From Gordionus sp. m RMFG-2023 (Eukaryota; Nematomorpha; Gordioida; Chordodea; Parachordodidae), in assembly GCF_954871325.1 (NCBI RefSeq), contig NC_088775.1:31597561-31661560 (forward strand): a stretch of 64,000 nt of DNA, in the 5' to 3' direction. A program made the translations under genes and the position numbers. Numbering within the stretch: the stretch's first letter is position 1; every line of letters starts with the position of its first letter. Shown here piece by piece: positions 45,196-56,976 of this stretch. Below the pieces are notes generated by a model. That model ran no database searches and was not told where the DNA came from. It saw only the letters and a list, made by a program, of their open reading frames with translations.

Positions 45196-45404
45196 TACTT
45201 TTTCTAAGTAAAAATTTGGATATATAATATGTATTTATTTTTTGTTATTATGAATTATGGAATTAAAGAAATAAATTCAAAAAAGTGTAAAAAATTATAG
45301 CAATAAAGTTTTGAAAAATTTAAAAACACCGTGAATTTTCGGGCATGAATCAAAATATTGCCTTTCGTAAGAGGGCGGGTCGAAAATTTTTTAGTGATAA
45401 GCGT

Positions 45405-47044
45405 TAGGGATGTAAATTTCCCGGGAAACTATATTTCGGGGAAATTTGGGGAAAAAACGGAAAACTATCTTTTTTTGTAATACTTTGCAGGTTAGTATTG
45501 ATTTTTTTTCAAGTTTTATTGAAAATATATAAATTATAAACATTATAATTAAACAAATATGATTTAATTTCTATTAATTTGTGATTTCTTTACATGTTTC
45601 ATTTGAAATACATAGATTATAAACAATATTTAAACAAATATGATTTAATTTTGATTAATTTTTTAGCTATCTTCGTTTGGAGAAGAAAATGATTCCAGAT
45701 CAGAGCTTGAAATTCCAGAATCCAGCAATTTATCATTTGCAGAAATTTCTTTTCCCATAAAATGGAGATTGACTCTTATAAAAATTAATTTTCGGACCTT
45801 ATCATTTTTTATTCTATTTCTAACGAATGAATATTTCCAAACGAGTACCATATTTTTAAGATTAGAAAATGAGTTAAGTTATTGTTTACTAAAATAAAAA
45901 GTATTTAAATTTTCCACCCGTCATTGGATCTGAAAATGATGCGCCTGCCAAAGACTTGCCATATTAAAAAAATCTTCCCTTGCACGATATTTGGATAGGT
46001 TTCCTATTACTCTCGCAATATCTAAATCTAGATGTCCAGAAAATCGGTTAATGATATCAAACCCCTTTACAACTTCATTGTCTTTCAAATATAATTCGCA
46101 AAAACTTGGGTCAAATATATGAGCATCATAATGTATGTCACGGTAACAAAATTTTTTTCGGCTTTTAATAAACTGCTCAATTTCTGAAATCTCACTCTGT
46201 AACAATAGATTTGATATTGTTTTATAACCGCTAAATGTCTCCTCCTGATATGAATAAATGCTTGAGGGACATCTGATAAATTGGCTTTATCTCCTTATAC
46301 TATATGTATTTATGCAAATATGACTTTTATAAAATTGTATACTGGCATTAGATCATTTAAACTCCCATCGATCTAGAAGAGTAAGTATCTTACCTCGATC
46401 AGTAAATATATCAAGAAATTTCCTGTAAAATATCTTTATTTTTTAACAAGCTATTGCTCATCAAAACTATACCTGCCCAACGAGTTAGGCTAGTCAACTT
46501 TAGGAAAACAATTTTTATTATTTCTTGTTTTCTTTTAAGGTTGATAAAAGAAGTTAGATTTTACATATATGATGATATTTTTAGCTTTCGTGACTAAAAT
46601 TTGAATCGATAATATCTTATTTGCTAAGTCCTTTAGAAGTAAATTTAATCCATGAGCGGCACATCCAATGTATTCAATAATTGGATGTTTAATTTTTACA
46701 AGAGTCCATGCTATTTTAATATTGCTTGCATTGTCAGTTATTATGGTGTTGATTTTTGAAATTCCCATCTTTGGTGATAAGGAAATTAATATATATATTA
46801 GAAAACAAAACACAATTATAACTTATGATATGAATCGTGAAGAAAAAATGTTTTTATAAAATATAATAAAAATCTATTTATTTTATCATAAGACCATTTA
46901 TAAAATTGGGAAAACGTAAAAATCATGTTGATTTAAGCAAAAAAATAGTATTATAAAAATTGGGGAAACTATAGGGGAACTTTCGAAGTTTCCTGGGGAA
47001 GTTTCCCATATTTCCCGGGAAATTGCCTCTGTCTTACATCCCTA
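45405..47044 (-). mobile_element. hAT element with 8-bp TSD, nested
   Basis: Ends TAGGGATGTAA and TTACATCCCTA, flanked by ATAAGCGT (45397-45404) and GTAAGCGT (47045-47052): seven of eight match. Subterminal TTTCCCGGGAAA and GGGGAAA repeats occur at both ends. It carries a decayed minus-strand transposase. It interrupts the enclosing hAT element in its 3' arm, where the flanking GTAAGCGTGAA motif is part of that arm. Confidence 0.9.
45663..46813 (-). pseudogene. hAT transposase, broken
   Basis: Three minus-strand pieces in order. First (46813-46535): NTIITDNASNIKIAWTLV, then IIEYIGCAAHGLNLLLKDL, the hAT catalytic-core motif with DNA-x-N and C-x-AH-x-LNL. Second (46205-45921): YDAHIFDPSFCELYLKD, then LDLDIARVIGNLSKYRARED and WQAHH. 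Third (45851-45663): KLIFIRVNLHF near the end and an acidic tail (SSSDLESFSSPNEDS). The gaps between them carry stops. It is probably the original transposase of the 45405-47044 element. Confidence 0.8.
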
Positions 47045-47386
47045 GTAAGCGTGAATGGGCGTGAATATTTTTATTGCCACCATGAGCGCGGGCCGTGAAT
47101 AAAATTTAGGCCCGCACCTCTAATGATGATATTATAAATATTTTCTCTTTCTCTTCCTCTAATTTGTCTAAATTATTAATTTAAAAATAATATTTATTTT
47201 TTTACAATTAATTTATATTCATTTTTTCGAGTATTTAATGATTTAAAGCATAAAAGTAATACATGTTAAATATCTCTAAAAAATAAAATTTTCTGGTGCC
47301 AGCCAGGCGGCAAAATATATAATTTAATTGTTTTTAAAAAAAAAGATTCCGAATCCCCTTAAATATTTTTTTTAAAGTTAATTGAT

Positions 47387-48695
47387 CCTTTTAAAAAGAT
47401 CGAATCCCAATCACGATCTTTTGAAAAAAAGAGGATCAAAATCCAGGATCGACCTTTTTTTTAAAAAAAGATCGCGATCACGATCCTTTTCTTATTTAAA
47501 TTTCTGATTAATGCAAAATTAACTAATATAAAAAATAAATAAATATGGTATAAATTTATTGTAATTGAATAATATAATATAATATAAGTATAACAATTAG
47601 AATATATTTATTCATAATTAAGTTAGCCTTTAATAGTAAAAGTTTTTCTAAATTATCATCATTTAAACAACCACGTTTTTCATTAAGTACATATTTAGCT
47701 TTACTAAACAAGCGCTCCACAGGAGCGCTTGATGATAAAGGTGTGTTATATTAAATATATGTTTTTTTTATATTAACATAATCATTAAAAATATTCACTG
47801 AATCATCATTAGAATAAAAAAATTATTAATGGAAAGAGCATTTTGTGACGAGTTTTTCCCAAATCGATCCATGCATTCATTTGAAGGATCTGCATATGAT
47901 TGACCCTGTATATTTTCTAAATGGGCAATTAACCTTTCTTTAGCAACAAATTTTGTGGCAGATTAATAAAAGGCCAATTGAGCTTAAATTTTGGGTAAAT
48001 TATTGATGCCAATATATTACTCTCATCATATAGTGAAGGAAATCTATAATTTTTATTATAGGCATATTGTTTGATCTTCACAAATAATAAAAATTGTATT
48101 TTTAAAAGAATTAATTTCTTCTAAATGCCTCTTTAGGTTTGAACTTCTAATCTTTGAAGAAGATATTTTGTTTGTGCATAAAGAGCATTTTGCATAGATC
48201 ATTGTATGGTTACTTCCATCCGTTCCACAAAAGTAAAATACTTACGTAAATTATGAAATGGTAAAAGATTCTCATTCTCATTTATATCTGGTGTCACATC
48301 AATAGAAGTAGATGTATCATCCTCTAAATCTATAATGGAGGACATTATTAAAACCTAGAATTTATATTATAATTAATAAATAAATATAACTTGTTCTTAC
48401 AAAAAATTTGGGAAATTGTTGAAATATAAAATCTGGTGGAATGATGGTTGATAAAACATGATGTAGATAGATTTTTTTTAAAAATAATATGTTAATTTAA
48501 TTTAAAAATTTTTTATTTTATTTATTTATTTTTAAGTAAAAGAATAATTTTAAAAGGATCGGGATAGAATATTTAAAAAAATGATCTCGATCACGATCTA
48601 CAATTTAAGGTCAGTATCTTAAATCCGAGAAAATTGACAAATTTAGGATCGAATCCAGGATCGGCGATCTTTTGATTCGATCCTTTAACCACTCT
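47387..48695 (-). mobile_element. GATCG-rich hAT element, nested in the 3' arm
   Basis: It breaks the inverted arm of the 42.5-49.0 kb element: arm sequence stops after TTTAAAGTTAAT at about 47385 and resumes at GTTAACCACATATAC near 48700. Both edges are packed with GATCCTTTT, GATCGCGATCACGATCC and GGATCGAATCCAGGATCGG words in inverted orientation. It contains a minus-strand hAT transposase relic. The target duplication is not clean (AAGTTAAT against CTGTTAAC), so the borders are approximate. Confidence 0.7.
47620..48350 (-). pseudogene. hAT transposase relic (internally deleted)
   Basis: N-terminal side (about 48345-48200, minus): MSSIIDLEDDTSTSIDVTPD followed by INENENLLPFHNLRKYF. Then, after stops, SNILASIIYPKFKLNWPF (about 48030-47970), a typical pre-dimerisation motif. 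Finally (47750-47620), LSSSAPVERLFSKAKYVLNE then KRGCLNDDNLEKLLLLKANL, the hAT dimerisation end. The catalytic core is missing. Confidence 0.8.
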
Positions 48696-49796
48696 GTTAA
48701 CCACATATACTACTCAAATTAATTCATGTACATGAAATATATTAATTTTTCATTTAAAGTGCTAAAAGAATGAATAAAAGTTGAAAGTGTTTCAAATACT
48801 ATTTACTTTTTTTTAAATTATCTTTTTAAATCCCTTATTTTGGTTTTTTAATTATATGGTGCCAGCTGCAAAAAAGAGAAGAAAAAGTAATTATATTATT
48901 TTTTTTCATGGGGATTTGGAATATTTTTTAAATATTTTTAAAGAAGATTACGAATCCCACATGATTCCATATCCCAATACGACATATATATTTTAGTCTT
49001 AATATTTTTACAATATATATTTATTTAAATTATATGTTCATACATATGAGATAAAATTTGCACTTAAATATTTTTATTTTTTAGATAAAACAAGCGTTAA
49101 ATAAAAGTATATCAAAATCTACTTAAAAGTATCAATAACCAAGATACCTTTGAAATAGTATATAGATATTTTTATCAGGGACCTGGAGCTTACCGTAACG
49201 AACCGCGAAACCGTTATAAACCCTTATAAATATCTGAACCGTAACTGAACCGATATAATTATTTTTTAAAGGAGTGAAAAGAACCTTTATAAAAAAACGT
49301 TAAACCGGTGTAAAGCAAAATAAAATTTATAATTCTAATTGTTTACATTATTTTCCTTGTGGTGAAATTATATATTTAACCATATTTCCGTCGTTATTTA
49401 TAATTTTAATTATTAAATGATCAAAATATGTGTGATCTGATATCCTTAATAAAGTATGTATTAATTTTTTAACTATTATTTAAATTTATCCACAATATTT
49501 TAATTATGCAAAATATCTAAATAATTTGTAGATTTTTGATTTTGTTGTATTTATTAAATTAATTTAAGTATAATATCAGGATTTTATTATAAATAATAAA
49601 TTTGTGTTACATTATTAATTCTATGTAGTTTATCAAATAATTTTAATATATTATATTTGTCTAACCTCATTTTTAGTATTTATTTCTTATAGTATTAGAA
49701 CCATATTCCTATTTCTTATGTTTTAGTATGAAAAATATCAAAATAGCCAATTTGATTTAGTTGCATTTATTTAATTAATTATAATATCTCAACCGG

Positions 49797-50040
49797 TAAG
49801 CGGGAAATAATTCCCCGGAAAAAAAATCCCCGGAAAAATAATCCCCAGAAATTAATTCCCAGGAAAAAAAATCCCCGGAAAAAAATCCCCGAAAAAAATC
49901 CCCGGAAAATAATTCCCCGGAAAAAAAATACCCGGAAAAAAATTCCCCAGAAAATAATTCCCAGGTAAATAATTCTCCGGAAAAAAAATCCCCGGAATAA
50001 AATTCCCCTGGAAAATAATTCCCCGAAAAAAGTTTCCCCA
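49797..50040. repeat. CCCCGG-A/T tandem array, left MULE end
   Basis: About 14 units of 15-20 bp, each ATTCCCCGGAAAA or AATCCCCGGAAAAAA with slight changes. The complement forms the right end (54300-54530). The unit is a hybrid of a CCGG core and A/T homopolymer. Confidence 0.9.
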
Positions 50041-50968
50041 CTATACATTGAATTGCTAATGCATTGCTAAACTGCATTGCTAAAAAGCAATCAATCATAA
50101 TTAATTATAAATCAATCAAAAATTTATTACGTATATTTTTTTAATGATAATTTTTTAAACTTTTTTTAAAATATATTTAAATCATTTTTTTATTATAAAT
50201 GAAGAATACTGATTAAATGATATAGTATATAATTTTATTTTTATTTAATATTATTAATAAGAAATTTATTTTTCTAGCTTATTAAAACAAATATACATTT
50301 TATTCAATTTTAAAAATTAACAAATATATATCCGTAAGAGGGCATTATATGTTTTAATATGTATCATTTTAGGAAACCGGAATGATGATTGGATAGCACT
50401 TTTTTTATATTTGGGTATATATATACATATGAAAAACCTAAAAATTAAAAAAATTTTTAGGATTCTTTGATGTTTAATTTATGAGTAGGTTTAGAATAGT
50501 AAAACAATGGAAATTTTCTAAAGTAAATATTGCTGGCGTTATTTATCAAAATCTCTTCATTTTTGTTTTAAACGTGTATATTTACGTGCTAAGCATTATC
50601 CTAAAAAATATTTTGAAAATAATTTGATTTGACCGATTGCAGAGCTCAAAACCGACCACTCACTAAATATTCGATTGACCAAATTTACTAGTAATATAAT
50701 TTGAAAAATGTTGATTTTCGTTATATATATCTATAAATACGTATAAAACATAATCCTAATAATTCTTCAGAATTAATTTTATCAAAATTTTTAAATATTT
50801 TATTTGAGAATTATTATTTCGTTGATTTATTTATAGGGAATTTTTTCTCCTAATTTTGTAATTTTAATTATCTTAAAAACGGAGATTTTTTTTCCGGGGA
50901 ACTATTTTTCTAGATTCTTTTTTAATATAGCTTACATTTAATATATTTATTGTAGCTTTCGTTCTCTT

Positions 50969-51316
50969 CGCTACACTGCACAAGGTACGATTCCCAAACA
51001 ATTTATTTTAAATGAAATAGTTACATTTCTCTTATTTAAATAAATATATTATGCTAAGCTAACCTATCTCATATTTTACTTTTAATAAACCTTTTATCGG
51101 TCCGTTGTCTCACCCCCTAATTCATTATTATATAGGATTTATCGCTACACTGCACAAGGTACGATTCCCAAACAATTTATTTTAAATGAAATAGTTACAT
51201 TTCTCATATTTAAATAAATATATTATGCTAAGCTAACCTATCTCATATTTTACTTTTAATAAACCTTTTATCGGTCCGTTGTCTCACCCCCTCCTTCATT
51301 ATTATATAGGATTTAA
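50969..51316. repeat. 174-bp tandem duplication
   Basis: CGCTACACTGCACAAGGTAC starts at 50969 and 51143. The copies continue TTTTATCGGTCCGTTGTCTC and end TTATTATATAGGATTTA. They differ at only a few bases over 174 bp, so this duplication inside the MULE is recent. Confidence 0.95.
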
Positions 51317-51905
51317 CTTGTAATATACAATAAATTTATTGAATTTAAAACAAATTAAACAATAACATAAAATTTATCGAATTTAAAAACATTTAATGGT
51401 AAATCTAAATATATTTCCGCGAATATGAAGTTGATGATTTATTTTCAAAAAAGATACTCCAGCAGTAGTCCGCCAACATATTTATACGATTCTTGCCGGG
51501 AATTTAAATTGAAAACTTAAGACCCCCCAAAACGAAATTCTTTAACATTTTTCTCAAAAAGCAATCGATAAAAAATTATAAAAATTAATAAAGGAAATAT
51601 AAATCTAACACTATCACCAATTTTCAGGGATTTTCATTTGATACTTTTTAAAATATATCCGTATTACCATTTTTGAGATTTCGAAAAGTTGCCTTTATAC
51701 GATAATATTTTTAAAACTTGACGTGAAGGGAAAACTTAGAAAACGAATTCGAACTCAATGTCAAATTCTGCACCAAAACTTGTTTTTATTTATTTTTTCT
51801 CCCATTTTTCTTGTCACACAGTACAATTAATAAAAATTGATAAAGACATAAATATTAAATAAAACCTATACAATAATTTTAATCTATATTTTTTCAACTT
51901 TTAGG

Positions 51906-52545
51906 TAGAGATATCAACATCCAAGGATGTTTTTATCATCTAACTCAATCAAATCATAGAAAGATTCAGGAATTGGGGTTAGAATCATCATATCGGAATG
52001 ATCCAATGTTATGCTTATTTGCAGCTATGATCGATGGATTAGCATTCTTACCTATACACGATGTCAAACGAGGTATGGAGTATTTAAAAACCATTGTATC
52101 GGATGAAAACAAAGAATTATTGTTTTATTTTGATAAAAATTATGTGAATGGAGAATTGAGACATGGGAAAAACTCTCAAAGGCAAGTAGAGCCATTGTTC
52201 CCACCAGAAACATGGAATGTGTTCAATGTTACGATTGCTGGGGAAAATCGAACAAACAATGTATGTGAAGGATGGAATAACCGATTTAAGCATATTGTAG
52301 GCAACAAAAAACCGAAGATATGGGAACTACTCGAAAAAATAAGGATGGAAATAGCGGTTGATATGGGAAAAATCGACCAATGGAATATTGGGACATACAC
52401 TCCCAAAAAAAATCGTATTTATGCAACGAAACAAACTATTTTAAAAAATTTATGCATTGATTATTTAGAAGAGAGAAGGGACTTGCCCAATTTTCTCTCT
52501 TCAATTGGAGAACATATACGTTCTAGAATTGTTTCTTTTGAATAA
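51906..52545 (+). pseudogene. MULE transposase, C-terminal part
   Basis: The open frame extends from about 51915 (DINIQGCFYHLTQSNHRKIQ) through 190 codons from 51973 to a stop at 52543-52545. GCFYHLTQSNHRKIQELGL is the end of the MULE DDE domain (the C/G-x-x-H-x-x-Q helix). It is followed by LFPPETWNVF and RTNNVCEGWNNRFKHIVG, with IWELLEKIRMEIA, a region characteristic of animal MULE transposases (often with FLYWCH fingers). The N-terminal finger and the first two catalytic acids are absent: upstream sequence is AT-rich with stops, and a TTTTTCAACTTTTAG acceptor-like site precedes the frame. So this is either a last exon or the surviving 3' part of a deleted gene. Confidence 0.85.
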
Positions 52546-54831
52546 TATAATTTATTATTCTATATATCATTTAATAAAATATAATTTCTTTTCTGTAACT
52601 TTTGAAAAAAATTCATAAGCAAAATAATAATTGTTAGATTAGAAAAATATAAAACTCACTGCTGATAATCACCTCTGGATGTATTTTGATTAAAGTGGTC
52701 AGCATTTTTCATTACTTTTGGCAGTATTTAATTAAAATTGGGCAGTAAAAAATATAATTTTGCAAGTTTTATAGTGATTTTGTATTCAGTCAGTTAAATT
52801 CTTAAAGTAGGTCAATACTTCAGTAAAATAATTTTTATCAAATAGAGGGTATCAGATTGAATTGCTAATTTCCTATTTAGCCACAAAATTTATAAAATTA
52901 TTTTATTTAATAGCTTATCCTTGTAAAAACAAAAAGGGGCGCTATTTAAGAGTCAGTAAACTGTGAAAAGCCTTTTATCATATTTCTAAAAAAATGATTA
53001 AAATTTGTGTAAAAATAATTTTTCAATAAATACCTAAAAGTTGATGAAAGTGTGTAAAGGTGAACTAGATTTATTTAACTTTCGTTTTATTATTTAAAAT
53101 CTCAAATCCTCGAAGAAATTTGACTTTAAAAAACATTTCTATTTAATTAAATACTGCAGAGCAGATCCGGGTCACGGGATTTTTTTTCCGGGGAATTATT
53201 TTCCTAGATTCAAATTTACTAGTAATATAATTTGAAAATTGTTCATTTTTGTTTTATATATCTATAAATACATATAAAACATAATCCCAAAAAATATTTT
53301 AAAAATATCGTGGTTTGGCGGATAACCGACTCGTATATGTTTTACTCGTAATTATAGATATATAAAACAAAAAATGAACATTTTTCGAATCATATTACTA
53401 GTAAATTTTATCAATCGAATATTTAGTAAGTGGGGTTTTGAGCTCGGCAATCAGTCAAATCAAATTATTTTCAAAATATTTTTTAGGATAATGCTTAGCA
53501 CGTATATATATACGCGTATAATACAAAAATGAAGATTTTTCCATGGATAACGCCAGCAATGCAGTATTTGGTCATTCGGTCGGTTTTCGGGTCAAATCAC
53601 GATATTTTTAAAATATTTTTTGGAATTATGTTTTATACGTATTTATAGATACATAAAACAAAAATCAACATTTTTCAATTTATCTTAATAGCAAATTTGA
53701 TCAATCAAATATTTAATAAGTGGTCGGTTTTGAACTCGGCAATCGGTCAAATCAAATTATTTTCAAAATATTTTTTAGAATAATGCTTAGCACGTAAATA
53801 TACACGTATAAAACAAAAATGAAGAGATTTTGATAAATAACGCCAGCAATATTTACTTTAGAAAATTTCCATTGTTTTACTATTCTAAACCTACTCATAA
53901 ATTAAACATCAAAGAAACCTAAAAATTTTTTTAATTTTTAGGTTTTTCATATGTATATATATACCCAAATATAAAAAAAGTGCTATCCAATCATCATTCC
54001 GGTTTCCTAAAATGATACATATTAAAACATATAACGCTCTCTTACAGATATATATTTGTTAATTTTTAAAATTGAATAAAATGTATATTTGTTTTAATAA
54101 GCTAGAAAAATAAATTTCTTATTAATAATATTAAATAAAAATAAAATTATATACTATATCATTTAATCAGTATTCTTCATTTATAATAAAAAAATGATTT
54201 AAATATATTTTAAAAAAAGTTTAAAAAATTATCATTAAAAAAATATACGTAATAAATTTTTGATTGCCTTTTAGCAATGCATTAGCAATTCAATGTATAG
54301 TGGGGAAATTTTTTCCGGGGAATTATTTTCCAGGGGAATTTTATTCCGGGGATTTTTTTTCCGGAGAATTATTTACCTGGGAATTATTTTCTGGGGAATT
54401 ATTTTCCGGGTATTTTTTTTCCGGGGAATTATTTTCCTGGGGATTTTTTTCCGGGGATTTTTTTGCGGGGAATTAATTTCCGGGGATTTATTTTCCGGGA
54501 TTTTTTTTCCGGAGAATTATTTTCCGGGATTCATCTCCACCTACCCTTGAATATGATAGTAGGCTATTATTTAAATTATAAAATTACCAAATTTATGAAG
54601 TTTTAATTTTATATATTATTTATAAAATTTTGGCATTTGAGTATATTTTAAAGCATTAGTTTTCTTAGAGGAATAGTAAATTTTTAAGTAATAATATCCA
54701 TATAATTTGGCTTTACAACTTGGAAGTATTATCAATTTCAATTTTACAATATTTGTTTGCACAAATCTCATTTTTTTTATTGTATTTACATTAATAATTA
54801 ATAAAAATTTACTTTATTTGCTTTTAGAAAT

Positions 54832-56690
54832 ATGGTACGTCCCAAAATTAACCCAGTCCGTCCAGTTTTTAGTTATAATATTCTCTTAAATGAATCAACC
54901 TGTATAATAGATAATTGCATAATGATAATTAAAGGTGACCATGCAGCTAATTTAGAAAGGCATATTCAAAGGCATCATTTTAAAGAATATGAATCCATAA
55001 CTACAAAAAAATTAAAGCTTTCCAAGCCTTTTAAATCAATATCAAAGCCTAGCCATAATATTTCTAGAGCAGGCATTAAATTCACTTATCAAAATTAAAA
55101 TGGATAAAAACACATTAGTAAATTCGTGCACAGAACTTATTACTGTACATGGCCGGCCATTTAGCTTTTAAAAAAAATTATCAACCCAATTATAACAGGA
55201 CTTGGGGATAATTTTTCTATAAATTCAAAAATATGAGGAATAATATTAATAAAATGGCCAGCAAATGCCTTACTAATATAAAAAAAGAAATATTCAATAA
55301 AATGATTTCTGTAAAATTAGATATTGCAACAAGGTATGACAGAGGTATTCTAGGCGTCAATATTCAATTTATATCTGATGGAAAAATACAATCACGATCA
55401 ATATGCATTAGAGAACTTACTGAAAAGCCTACCTCGGAAAATATCAAAAAAGTTATTTTAGAAATATATAAAACACACAACATAGATATTAACAAGATAT
55501 ATAGCATAACTACTGATAATGTATCCAATATGGTTAAGTTAATCAAGCTTTTAATGGAGCATGAAGATATTGACGAACAAAGATATGATGTTATCATATG
55601 AGAATAATTTATCAAATATTAGTAATATAGACGACATTGGATAAAAGATTGCATCAAATCGTCACCTAATGAATTATTGATTATTAACAAAGTCAGATCA
55701 TTGTGCAAAAAATTCACACACACACTTCATTAAATATCTTAACCCGTCTAAATCTTAAAAAGCCCTTATAGATTGCTGTACCGGGTGGAATTCTATCTAC
55801 CTAATGCTAGAAAGATTGTTAGAATTAAAAGTTTATTGTGATGAAATGGATCAAGGCATTGATCTTTGTGAAGATGAGTGGGATATAATTAAAGATATTT
55901 TGAAAGCTATGAAGCCTTCTTTTATATTGACAAAAATTCTTCAAACTGAACAATTAACATTGGGCGATTTTATGCTGCTTGGCTAAATTGTCTAATAGAA
56001 ACACTAAAGGTACAAACACCTTTTTCTCAGCACCTTTCAACATGTATCAAGGCAAGAGAGGCGAATATTAGAAATGATGCCTTTTGTGCAGCCTTATATA
56101 TGGACCCATGTTATCAGATATTGCTGACAGAAGATGAAAAATTGACTGCCAAAGATCATTTAAATAAAACATGGAAAGCAATTCAGGTCCACGTATTTTA
56201 TTTAGCCTTATTTTGATTATTGTCCGGATTTATTTTAAGTTATTTTTCATTTAAAATATATAGGCCTTGGAAAATGATGATAGCCTAGAAATGGATATAT
56301 TGAAATCTACCTCTAGCTCCAAAGATCATAAAACAGATGATGAATTAGAAAAGCTTCTGATAGCCCGTGAGTCGGAATTTAAAAAAGATATTTCAAATTC
56401 ACACAAAGAAGATAATATTAGAAATATTGAATCGTTTGAAGGTGTTGAAAGGATCGACAAAGAATCATCAGTTTTTATAATTTGGGAATCGAAAAAATTT
56501 GAATATCCAGAATTGTATAAACTTGCTCTTATAGCACTGGCAGTTCCAGCAACCTAAGTTTCTGTAGAAAGGGTCTTTTTGGGGCTAAAATTTGTGTTAT
56601 CGCCTCAACGAACAAATATGAATCCATTTATATTAGAAAATATATTACTTATACGTTCAAATAATATATTTAAAAATGAGTTATTTTGAA
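54832..56690 (+). pseudogene. hAT transposase of the 49176-56968 element, broken
   Basis: Read in order. BED-type finger (54832-55098): CIIDNC...GDHAANLERHIQRHH. RNase H-like core (55233-55601): KLDIATRYDRGILGVNIQFI, then YSITTDNVSNMVKLIKLL, with the hAT D-N-x-S-N motif. Middle (55804-about 56190): LCEDEWDIIKDILKAMKPS, a stop, then ALYMDPCYQILL. Tail (56267-56690): IALAVPAT, a stop, VSVERVFLGLKFVLSP and QRTNMNPFILENILLIRSN. These are all landmarks of a BED-hAT transposase. At least two stops and several frame changes break it. Part of 56190-56265, where a frame is lost and regained, resembles a small intron (CAGGTCC ... ATATAG). Confidence 0.88.
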
Positions 56691-56976
56691 TCATATATTT
56701 TTTTATATATAATTTATATATATTTATAATAAAAAATAAATTAATGATGGCAAAATTTTAAATAAATTTATAATTAAAATCATTATATGATAGTGTTGCT
56801 TCATTAAAAAAAATTTCTAACCGGAATGAACCTTTATAATTAGCTGAACCGAACCGAACCCTTATAAATTCATTCTTAAGAACCGTAACCAGAACGTAAG
56901 CATTATAATTTTTTACATACTGAACCGTAATCAAACTGAACCGTTACAAATAAAGGTTCGGGTCCCTGATTTTTAT

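Larger units (their letters stand above)
42477..48990 (+). mobile_element. large hAT element with long inverted ends, host of several insertions
   Basis: The outer sequence (CTGGCACCATATAATTAAAA, GGGATTTAAAAAGAG, CATGTACATGAATTAATTTG) is forward at 42490-42680 and inverted at 48690-48960. Next inward, GCCGCCTGGCTGGCACCAG is at about 42757 and its complement at about 47297. Further in, ATTAGAGGTGCGGGCC is at about 42913 and its complement at about 47115, followed by GCTCACGGTGGCAATAAAAA-type sequence. Inverted arms thus total over 500 bp. Transposase remnants on the plus strand are at 43090-43233 and 45010-45190. Insertions inside: 43244-44077, a LINE fragment at about 44160-44580, 44589-44902, 45405-47044, and about 47387-48695. 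The left tip is missing relative to the right tip and to the 7424 copy. Confidence 0.75.
49795..54532 (+). mobile_element. Mutator-like element with ~0.9-kb TIRs and 9-bp TSD
   Basis: Long inverted arms: 49795-about 50770 matches the complement of about 53600-54532, including TTGCTAATGCATTGCTAAA/GCAATGCATTAGCAATTCAA, GCTATCCAATCATCATTCCG and AATAACGCCAGCAATATTTA. The flanks are ATCTCAACC (49786-49794) and ATCTCCACC (54533-54541), a 9-bp duplication with one mismatch. The outermost 250 bp of each arm consists of tandem units of CCGGGGAA(T)TATTTTC or CCGGGGATTTTTTTT type. A MULE transposase fragment lies inside at 51906-52545. The overlapping phase-shifted frames in the tandem ends (GDFFSGELF-like and FFRGIIF-like) are by-products of the repeat. 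Confidence 0.9.
49176..56968 (+). mobile_element. hAT element with perfect 8-bp TSD, containing a nested MULE
   Basis: Left end CAGGGACC, right end GGTCCCTG, flanked by ATTTTTAT at 49168-49175 and 56969-56976. Subterminal repeats of GAACCGTAAC/GTTCGGTTC type occur at both ends (AACCGTAACTGAACCG on the left, CTGAACCGTTACAAAT on the right). It carries a plus-strand hAT transposase relic at 54832-56690. Without the 4.74-kb Mutator-like insertion the element would be about 3.05 kb, a normal size for an autonomous hAT. Confidence 0.95.

Noticed and set aside
49775-50098. Two overlapping minus-strand frames of about 90-107 codons rich in Phe/Gly/Ser repeats
   Set aside because: They are frames of the CCCCGG-A tandem array at the MULE end; both frames stay open because the unit lacks stops. 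The same applies to 54264-54550 on the plus strand.
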